Shown in pieces: positions 39,495-45,162 of a DNA stretch of 45,162 nucleotides. Numbering within the stretch: position 1 is the first letter of the stretch; each line of letters opens with the position of its first letter. This DNA comes from Chloroflexota bacterium. Its GTDB lineage: Bacteria; Chloroflexota; Anaerolineae; Anaerolineales; DRMV01. The stretch covers positions 1-45,162 of the forward strand of contig DRMV01000042.1 of assembly GCA_011322445.1 (NCBI GenBank), written 5' to 3'. The notes below the pieces were generated by a model that worked only from the letters and a program-made list of their open reading frames with translations, ran no database searches and was not told the origin of the DNA. Both the position numbers and the translations under genes were made by a program.

Positions 39495-39693
39495 CAATAT
39501 CTTCCCACAAGGTTTCGATATCTTGGGTTTCTCCGTTCAGGGCTTCTTGCCAACCTTGGCGGAAAGATGCTTTGGCTGGTTTCAGTGTAATGGCTTCTCG
39601 AAACGTGCGAATGAGTTGTAACAGCGCAGGCCAATACTCTTCGGGCGTGCGTTGTACTTCTTCCAGCATGAGGTTAAGTTCTTTATTGTCCAT
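39484..39693 (-). CDS. Probable antitoxin partner of the RelE-like protein
   Basis: Protein of 69 residues, helical and acidic (LNLMLEEVQRTPEEYWPALL, ending TLWEDIDAE). No family recognised. The central segment ALLQLIRTFREAITLKPAKA and its position just upstream of, and overlapping, a RelE-like gene support an antitoxin role. The start at 39693 has GGGAG 8 nt upstream; ATG 39708 has none. Confidence 0.72.
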   Translation of the reverse strand: MDNKELNLMLEEVQRTPEEYWPALLQLIRTFREAITLKPAKASFRQGWQEALNGETQDIETLWEDIDAE

Positions 39694-39745
39694 TGCTAAT
39701 GCTCCCATTCGGGTTCGCTCATTTTGCTACTAAGGACATTATACA

Positions 39746-40822
39746 ATGTCACAACATGTTTCTGCAACGTCACCCCTCCCTCGCTTCCTCCGCGCCTGCC
39801 GCCGCCTGCCGGTGGACGCCACGCCGGTGTGGTTTATGCGTCAAGCCGGGCGCTACATGCCCGAATATCAGGCCGTGCGCGCGAAATACAGCTTGCTGGA
39901 AATCACCCGCCGCCCCGACGTTGCTGCGGAAGTCACCCTTCAGCCCGTAGACGTCCTGGGCGTGGATGCCGCCATCCTTTTCGCCGACATCCTGCTCCCT
40001 GCCGAGGCGATGGGCCTGCAACTGGAATTCGTCCCCGGCAAGGGGCCAACGTTCCACAACCCTGTGCGCACTGCCGATGACATTGCCCGCCTTCGCCGCC
40101 CCGACATCACCGCGGATTTGGGGCACGTGCTGGAAGCCGTCCGCCTGACCCGCCAGGCCCTGGAAGGCCGCGGCGTGCCCCTGATTGGCTTTGCTGGTGG
40201 CCCGTTTACCGTGGCTTCCTACATGGTGGAAGGCGGCCCGTCGCGGCACTACCGCACCACCAAGACCATGATGTACGCCGCGCCCGACCTCTGGCACGCG
40301 TTGATGGACAAACTCAGCGACACCCTGGCCGCCTATCTGGTCGGCCAGGTGGAAGCCGGCGCGCAGGCCGTGCAGATGTTCGATTCCTGGGTAGGCGTGC
40401 TCAGCGTGCCCGACTACCGCCGCTATGTGCTGCCTTACAGCCGTCGCGTGCTTCAGGCCGCGCAGGAAACTGGCGTGCCGGTCATTCACTTTGGCACGGG
40501 CACCAGCCATTTGCTGGAAGCCATGCAGGAAGCCGGTGGCACCGTGATGGGCATTGATTGGCGCGAGCCGCTCGACCGCGCGGCTTCCCGCCTGGGCAAC
40601 GCACCCCTGCAGGGCAACCTGGACCCCTTAGCCTTGTTTGCTCCTACCAGGGAACTCGCCGCCCAGGTGGAAGGCGTCCTGCGCCGCGCGCCGCGGCGAG
40701 GGCATATCTTCAACCTCGGCCACGGCATCCTGCCCGATACGCCAGTAGAAGCCGTGCGGGATGTGGTCGCGATGGTGCACGAGCGGACAGCAGCCGCAGA
40801 TTACGCAGATGCCACAGATTGA
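39746..40822 (+). CDS. hemE: Uroporphyrinogen decarboxylase
   Basis: Protein of 358 residues that turns uroporphyrinogen III into coproporphyrinogen III. Signature MRQAGRYMPEYQAVR near the N-terminus, FADILLPAEAMGLQLE, GFAGGPFTVASYMVEGG and FDSWVGVLSVPDYR are intact. TAAGGA lies 9 nt before the ATG, and a TATACA stretch touches the start. It starts 52 nt from the divergent antitoxin gene, so it may have its own promoter. The last codons (DYADATD) fall in a CAGATT-type repeat. Confidence 0.97.
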   Translation: MSQHVSATSPLPRFLRACRRLPVDATPVWFMRQAGRYMPEYQAVRAKYSLLEITRRPDVAAEVTLQPVDVLGVDAAILFADILLPAEAMGLQLEFVPGKGPTFHNPVRTADDIARLRRPDITADLGHVLEAVRLTRQALEGRGVPLIGFAGGPFTVASYMVEGGPSRHYRTTKTMMYAAPDLWHALMDKLSDTLAAYLVGQVEAGAQAVQMFDSWVGVLSVPDYRRYVLPYSRRVLQAAQETGVPVIHFGTGTSHLLEAMQEAGGTVMGIDWREPLDRAASRLGNAPLQGNLDPLALFAPTRELAAQVEGVLRRAPRRGHIFNLGHGILPDTPVEAVRDVVAMVHERTAAADYADATD

Positions 40823-40831
40823 ACACCCTTT

Positions 40832-40880
40832 GCATCCTGCATCCTGCATCCTGCATCCTGCACCCTGCACCCTGCAACCT
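40832..40880 (+). repeat. 7-nt tandem repeat array between hemE and hemY (seven units)
   Basis: GCATCCT x4, GCACCCT x2, GCAACCT x1, in exact phase. It fills most of the 72-bp spacer, ending 14 nt before the hemY ATG. The unit pattern GCANCCT is close to that of the array before hemL. Confidence 0.95.
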
Positions 40881-40894
40881 GATCAAAGGCAACC

Positions 40895-42346
40895 ATGACA
40901 ACACCCCTTTCTATCAAATCCAAGACTTTAACCTTAGCCATTGTTGGCGGTGGCATTTCGGGCCTGGCTGCGGCTTACGAGGCGCTTCGTATAGCCAGAA
41001 AAGAAGGCGGCCAGAGTGGGAAAGCCGCCTCGCCGAATATTGCCCTCTTTGAAGCCGCGCCGCGCCTTGGCGGTAAGATTACCACCCATCGCCGGGATGG
41101 CTTTGTGGTGGAGGGCGGCCCCGACACCTTCCTCGCAACCAAGCCCTGGGCTGTGGAACTCTGCCGCGAACTGGGCATCGAAGACCGCCTGCGGGGCACC
41201 AACCCTCACCGCAAGGCCACCTATGTTTTGCATCGGGGCAGGTTAGAGCCGTTGCCCGACGGCCTGACCATGATGATCCCCACCCGCTTTAGCCCCATGA
41301 TCCGCACCCGCTTGCTGTCGTGGCCTCAGAAGGCCCGCATGGGGCTGGATTTCTTCCTGCCGCCCCGCCGCGAGGATGGTGACGAAAGCCTGGGTGCATT
41401 CCTCACCCGCCGCCTGGGGCGCGGGGCTTACGAAAATCTGATTGAGCCTTTGCTGAGCGGCATCTATGCGGGCGACGGTGACCAACTCAGTATGCCCGCG
41501 ACGTTCCCGTATTTACGGGAGTTGGAACAAAAATACGGCGGCCTGATCAAGGGGGCGCTGGCCATGCGCCGCAAAATGGGCAAACGCGCCCCCGGCACCC
41601 GCAGCGCCTTCCTCACCCCCGAAACCGGCCTCGCCGAAATCGTGGAAGCCCTGGAAGCCACTTTGCGCGCGGGCGGCGTGGCGCTGCACACCAGCGCGCC
41701 TGTGCAGGCGCTTACCCCCACCGCGGACGGTTTCCACCTGACCACGCCCCAGGGCGAATATCACGCTCGCGCGGTGGTGCTCGCGACCCCGGCCTATGCC
41801 ACCGCGGATTTGGTCGCACCCTTTGCCCCGGAGGCCGCCGCGGCCCTGCGCGGTATTCTTTATGCCACCACCGCTACCGTTTCCCTGGCCTATCGGGAAA
41901 CCGATCTGCCCCGCCCCCTCGACGGCTACGGCTACGTCATTCCGCACAGCGAAGGACGGGAAGCCCTCGCCTGCACGTGGACTTCCACCAAATTCCCCCA
42001 CCGCGCGCCTGAAGGCTACGCGCTGGTACGGGTGTTCGTGGGCCGAGCGGGCCAGGAAGCCGACATTTCCTGGAACCACGCGGCTCTGGAAGCCATCGCC
42101 CGCCGCGAATTGGCGCAGACCGTGGGTATTACCGCAGAGCCGCTGTTTGCCGAGGTGTTTGTGTGGCCCCAGGCCATGCCGCAGTACACGCTGGGACATC
42201 TGGATCGGGTGCGGACCGCAGAAGGTGCGCTTTCCCCCTGGCCCAACCTCGCCCTGGCCGGCAATGCCTACCGCGGCATCGGCATTCCCGATTGCATCCG
42301 TTCAGGGCGGGAAGCGGTGGAACGAATTATGAATGGTGAGTTATGA
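40895..42346 (+). CDS. hemY: HemY-type protoporphyrinogen/coproporphyrinogen oxidase
   Basis: FAD enzyme of 483 residues. The dinucleotide motif is [16 protein letters not shown] near residue 15; [13 protein letters not shown] and [17 protein letters not shown] are family blocks, as is the C-terminal [20 protein letters not shown]. HemY oxidises protoporphyrinogen IX; in Gram-positive-type pathways (then called CgoX) it oxidises coproporphyrinogen III. The two cannot be told apart here by eye. An insertion of about 12 residues ([12 protein letters not shown]) lies in the first loop. AAAGG precedes the ATG. Confidence 0.94.
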   Translation: MTTPLSIKSKTLTLAIVGGGISGLAAAYEALRIARKEGGQSGKAASPNIALFEAAPRLGGKITTHRRDGFVVEGGPDTFLATKPWAVELCRELGIEDRLRGTNPHRKATYVLHRGRLEPLPDGLTMMIPTRFSPMIRTRLLSWPQKARMGLDFFLPPRREDGDESLGAFLTRRLGRGAYENLIEPLLSGIYAGDGDQLSMPATFPYLRELEQKYGGLIKGALAMRRKMGKRAPGTRSAFLTPETGLAEIVEALEATLRAGGVALHTSAPVQALTPTADGFHLTTPQGEYHARAVVLATPAYATADLVAPFAPEAAAALRGILYATTATVSLAYRETDLPRPLDGYGYVIPHSEGREALACTWTSTKFPHRAPEGYALVRVFVGRAGQEADISWNHAALEAIARRELAQTVGITAEPLFAEVFVWPQAMPQYTLGHLDRVRTAEGALSPWPNLALAGNAYRGIGIPDCIRSGREAVERIMNGEL

Positions 42347-42386
42347 GTGGCGTGTTATAAAAGGCCCCCCTCGCCATTCGCGATTC

Positions 42387-42435
42387 GCAACTTGCATCTT
42401 GCATCTTGCAACTTGCAACTTGCATCTTGCAAGCA
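42387..42435 (+). repeat. 7-nt tandem repeat array between hemY and hemL
   Basis: Six heptamers of GCAACTT or GCATCTT (42387-42428) plus a decayed seventh (GCAAGCA). It ends about 20 nt before the hemL ribosome binding site. A frame through it gives repetitive Cys/Leu/His peptide (residues of an upstream extension), so it is non-coding. Confidence 0.95.
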
Positions 42436-42467
42436 GCTCCTCACTCGCAATTTCCTCGGAGGTTCCC

Positions 42468-43754
42468 ATGCACATTCCCAATTCCATCCGATGGTTTGAG
42501 CGCGCGCAGCAAATTCTCCCCGGCGGAGTGGATTCGCCTGTGCGCGCGTTCCGCGCCGTGGGCGGTCAGCCCTTGTTTATCGCCCGCGGGGAAGGCCCCT
42601 ACCTTTACGACGTGGACGGCAACCGTTATATTGACTATGTCCTTTCCTGGGGGCCGCTCATCCTCGGCCACGCGCACCCTGATGTAGTGGAAGCCCTGCA
42701 AGAGGCCGTGGCCAGGGGCACCAGTTACGGGGCGCCCAGCCCGCTGGAAGTGGAACTGGCCGAGTTGGTGCGTGCCTTCCTACCCTCGGTGGAAATGGTG
42801 CGCTTCGTCAACAGCGGCACTGAGGCCACCATGAGCGCGCTGCGCCTGGCGCGAGCCTACACCCAGCGTGACAAAATCGTCAAATTCGAGGGTTGCTACC
42901 ACGGCCACGCGGATATGCTGTTGGTGCAGGCGGGTTCCGGCGTTGCCACTTTGGGGCTGCCTGATTCTCCCGGCGTGCCGCGCGGGGCAACTCAGGATAC
43001 CCTGGTCGCCCGCTACAACGATCTGGAAAGCGTGCGCGCGCTGTTCGCGCAATATCCTGAGGAAATCGCCGCAGTCATTGTCGAGCCGGTGGGCGGCAAC
43101 ATGGGCGTGGTGCCGCCTGTTGAGGGTTTCCTGCAGGGTCTGCGGAAAATCACCCAGGAACACGGCGCGGTCCTCATTTTCGACGAGGTGATGACCGGCT
43201 GGCGGGTGCACCCCCACGGCGCGCAGGGGCTATACGGTGTCACGCCCGACCTGACCACCCTGGGCAAGGTCATCGGCGGCGGCCTGCCTGTGGGCGCTTA
43301 CGGCGGTAAGCGGGAAATCATGGAAATGGTCGCACCGTTGGGGCCGGTGTATCAGGCTGGCACCCTTTCGGGCAATCCCTTAGCCATGACCGCGGGCATC
43401 GTGACACTGCGGGCGCTGCAAAAAGAAGGCGTGTGGGAGCAAATGGAAGCCGCGGCCCAGCGCCTGACCGCGGGCATTGGCGAAGCCGCACGCGCCGCAG
43501 GCGTGCCCGTGCAGCAAACCCGCGTGGGTACCATGTTCGCCACCTTCTTCACCGAAACGCCGGTGCGTGACTGGCCTACGGTGAAAACGTGCGACACCAA
43601 ACGCTTTGCCCACTTCTTCCAGGCCATGCTGGAACGCGGCGTGTACCTCGCCCCCTCGCAATTCGAGGCTGGTTTCATCAGCCTGATGCACGACGATGCG
43701 GTGATCGACGCAACGGTGGAAGCCGCGATGGAGGCGATGCAAGAAATTGCATAA
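42468..43754 (+). CDS. hemL: Glutamate-1-semialdehyde 2,1-aminomutase
   Basis: PLP enzyme of 428 residues that makes 5-aminolevulinate from glutamate-1-semialdehyde. [46 protein letters not shown] and the PLP lysine Lys267 in [18 protein letters not shown] are present. ATG 42468 has CGGAGG 5 nt upstream; a frame from 42333 reads through the heptamer array and is rejected. Last gene of the hem cluster. Confidence 0.97.
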   Translation: MHIPNSIRWFERAQQILPGGVDSPVRAFRAVGGQPLFIARGEGPYLYDVDGNRYIDYVLSWGPLILGHAHPDVVEALQEAVARGTSYGAPSPLEVELAELVRAFLPSVEMVRFVNSGTEATMSALRLARAYTQRDKIVKFEGCYHGHADMLLVQAGSGVATLGLPDSPGVPRGATQDTLVARYNDLESVRALFAQYPEEIAAVIVEPVGGNMGVVPPVEGFLQGLRKITQEHGAVLIFDEVMTGWRVHPHGAQGLYGVTPDLTTLGKVIGGGLPVGAYGGKREIMEMVAPLGPVYQAGTLSGNPLAMTAGIVTLRALQKEGVWEQMEAAAQRLTAGIGEAARAAGVPVQQTRVGTMFATFFTETPVRDWPTVKTCDTKRFAHFFQAMLERGVYLAPSQFEAGFISLMHDDAVIDATVEAAMEAMQEIA

Positions 43755-43777
43755 GGCGCAACGGCGCCAAGCGTGTC

Positions 43778-43807
43778 AGCCTTCTCTATAAAAAGGCTAT
43801 CGTTTTT
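43778..43807 (+). terminator. Probable terminator after hemL
   Basis: AGCCTT (43778-43783) pairs with AAGGCT (43793-43798), followed by ATCGTTTTT. The stem is short (6 bp) but the T-run is good. Confidence 0.55.
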
Positions 43808-43933
43808 GTGCTAAATTTCATGGTGGATCTCCTGGTGGTTGGGGTTCTGTTGCTTCCCTACCTTTACCGGGAGATTTCTCTTTTTTCTACAACACTTGCT
43901 CGCGTCCTGTTCCCCTGACTCCTCAGAAAAGAT

Positions 43934-43987
43934 TTTACAATCCCCTTACATCCTACTAAAGTTCTATTAACCACGCCTCGCTACAAT
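43934..43987 (+). promoter_or_regulatory. 11-bp-phased direct repeats before a TACAAT box
   Basis: Four units in 11-bp phase, TTTACAATCCC, CTTACATCCTA, CTAAAGTTCTA and TTAACCACGCC (43934-43977), end 4 bp before TACAAT (43982-43987). PhoB/OmpR-family regulators bind direct repeats of 11-bp period and can replace the -35 contact. The surrounding 500-bp gap 43755-44254 is clearly more AT-rich than its neighbours and has no convincing gene. Confidence 0.45.
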
Positions 43988-44175
43988 GACAACACTTGGG
44001 AATCACCGCACTCCCAATATTGCCTTCCACTCATCAGAAAAGCAAAACTCTACCACATTACAATCGTAATAATGAGGGTGCTTCCTTCATAAGGGCTGGC
44101 TTATTCGAATCACTGATTTCCGCCGTGCAGGCCCTCGACTCTTTCCTTTGCTGATCTGAGCCTGAGCCACTCTCC

Positions 44176-44214
44176 TTGGTCTCGCCTCTATCAGGGGCGA
44201 GACCAATTTATAAC
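44176..44214 (+). terminator. Terminator-like hairpin upstream of the HlyD-type gene
   Basis: TTGGTCTCGCC (44176-44186) pairs with GGCGAGACCAA (44196-44206), an 11-bp stem with a 9-nt loop, followed by TTTATAAC. It lies about 180 nt after the predicted start at about 43994, so it would close a short non-coding transcript or attenuate the gene downstream. Confidence 0.6.
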
Positions 44215-44254
44215 AGGCATGATACACTCATCTCTATACAACAAGGACAACGCC

Positions 44255-45021
44255 ATGAGCAAACTGTTCAGAAACAAATGGTTATTGACCCTTCTGGTGC
44301 TCTTGCTGGCCGGCGGCGGTTACTATGGTTACAGCCGCTATCAGCAAACGAAAGAGGCCGCGCAAGCCCCCACAGAAAGCGAACTCAAAACCGCGAAAGT
44401 CCGCCGAGGCGATTTAGTGCTTTACGCCAATGGTAGTGGCAATCTGGCCCCGGCCTATGAAGTCGCTTTGGGTTTCGATACCGGCGGCGAAGTGGTGGAA
44501 GTGCTGGTCGAAGTCGGCGATCACGTCGAAGAAGGCGACCTCTTAGCCCGCCTGGACGACACCGACGCCCGCCTGCGGCTGGAACAGGCTCAGCGCAACC
44601 TGCGCGAACTCACTTCCCCCAGCGCACTGGCTGAAGCCGAATACGAACTGGCCGCGGCCGAAGATAACCTGGACGAGAAGAAAGGCCACCTCATCTGGCT
44701 GGTCAGCCTGGGCGTGTTCAATTGGACTGAACGACTTCAGCAAGCCCAGGCCCATCTGGCCGAGCTCAAAGCCGAATACGGCGATAACCCCACCGAAGAA
44801 CAGCAAGAAGAAATCAAAGCCGCGGAACGGGCTGTCAAAGAAGCCGAAGCCGGATTGCGGGTTTCCCAGCGGTATTACGAAGACACCTACATTATTGAAA
44901 CCTTCGCCCAAACCGTCGTCAATCCTCGCACGGGCGAAGAGCGAATCGTGTACGAATACGACCCCGACACTGGTCGAAATGAGCCGGTGGTCTATCCACC
45001 TTCTGAATACGAAATCAACTT
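44255..45021 (+). pseudogene. HlyD-type membrane fusion protein, interrupted by an insertion sequence
   Basis: First ~255 codons of an ABC-exporter adaptor (HlyD/MacA type). An N-terminal membrane helix (WLLTLLVLLLAGGGYYGY, about 9-26) precedes a barrel strand and a lipoyl-like half-domain (GEVVEVLVEVGDHVEEGDLL, LDDTDARLRLEQAQRNL), then a long charged coiled coil (about 110-215). AAGGA is 7 nt before the ATG. At about 45021 the sequence changes into the end of an insertion sequence; the frame stays open to the window edge but no longer reads as HlyD. The second half and any partner ABC genes lie beyond the window. Confidence 0.8.
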
Positions 45022-45162
45022 AGAGTCTATCCGAAAAAAGCCAAATCGTGCACAATGGAGGCAGCAGCGAATAACACAAAGGCCAAATAGTTTTCCGGTT
45101 TTTTGCACCAACGGGTGCGTACACTCCGGCGTTTCACCAGCCAACTTAGGGTGCGCTCCACG
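45022..45162 (-). mobile_element. End of an IS5-like insertion sequence
   Basis: From about 45022 the sequence begins GAGTCTATCCGAAAAAAG, typical of an IS end, just after TTA, a likely target sequence. The transposase reads inward on the minus strand and stops 5 nt from this end. The other end lies outside the window, so target duplication cannot be checked. Confidence 0.75.
45027..45161 (-). CDS. DDE transposase, IS5-like, C-terminal part
   Basis: The last 44 residues of a transposase whose start is beyond the window: VERTLSWLVKRRSVRTRWCK, then a hydrophobic end. VERTxxWL is the conserved Glu block (the E of DDE) of IS5-family transposases. The stop TAG is at 45027-45029. The DNA-encoded Glu is intact, so the copy may be active. 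Confidence 0.78.
   Translation of the reverse strand: MERTLSWLVKRRSVRTRWCKKPENYLAFVLFAAASIVHDLAFFG

Noticed and set aside
40832-42435. Heptamer arrays as CRISPR arrays
   Set aside because: Units are 7 nt with no spacers and there are no cas genes.
43589-43918. 109-residue frame after hemL with a hydrophobic end
   Set aside because: Most of it overlaps hemL in another frame; no start signal, and a probable terminator lies inside it.

Overview
The window reads as a chromosomal segment of a moderately GC-rich, monoderm-like bacterium, most likely Chloroflexota of the Anaerolineae type. This is inference from content: a Tad/Flp pilus core without a secretin gene, an isopentenyl phosphate kinase of the kind described in Roseiflexus, a GldA/GldF/GldG plus DUF4340 transporter set, a TIGR04053/AhbD-like radical SAM protein inside a heme cluster, and no outer-membrane genes. 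I recognised no tRNA, rRNA or CRISPR array.

Layout. 1-2.0 kb: rpmF (-), a PlsC-type acyltransferase (+) and an FAH-family hydrolase (-). 2.1-8.8 kb: cpaB, cpaE/tadZ with a fused receiver domain, cpaF, tadB, tadC and comF on the plus strand. 8.8-11.4 kb (-): an ECF-like sigma factor, a DegV fatty-acid-binding protein and a small membrane protein in one tight unit, with a CobB-type sirtuin upstream. 11.4-14.0 kb (+): plsX and three small membrane proteins, closed by a strong terminator. 14.2-18.4 kb (-): an SPFH protein with a C-terminal DNA-binding-like domain, a coiled-coil partner, a second acyltransferase and murJ. 18.5-20.0 kb (+): isopentenyl phosphate kinase and an RluA-type pseudouridine synthase, then primary sigma factor rpoD (-). 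21.6-25.6 kb (-): the Gld-type ABC operon. 25.7-26.7 kb (-): a tyrosine recombinase with a degraded active site. 26.9-28.2 kb (+): rplU-rpmA-rpmE behind a perfect consensus promoter, the L31 being fused to an RNA polymerase alpha-CTD-like domain. 28.3-33.0 kb (+): a cyclic-nucleotide-domain/PH-domain membrane protein, def, recF and a CAP-domain lipoprotein. 33.1-43.8 kb (+): the heme cluster hemA-hemC-hemD-hemB-radical SAM-hemE-hemY-hemL, interrupted by two minus-strand toxin-antitoxin-like pairs. 43.8-45.2 kb: a long AT-rich regulatory gap, then an HlyD-type adaptor gene cut by the end of an IS5-like insertion sequence.

How the parts work together. The hem genes cover glutamyl-tRNA to coproporphyrinogen III plus an oxidase, and the radical SAM enzyme could supply the last decarboxylation. 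Ferrochelatase and HemN/HemF are absent from the window. The Tad genes are the inner motor and platform of a pilus whose pilin and prepilin peptidase lie elsewhere.

The most unusual features are the L31-alphaCTD fusion, the families of 7- and 8-nt tandem repeats sitting almost only in gene spacers (four of seven in the heme cluster), the possible hybrid heme route, the toxin-antitoxin cassettes inside the heme cluster, the SPFH-HTH fusion, and 11-bp-phased repeats upstream of the last gene that look like a PhoB/OmpR-type binding site.
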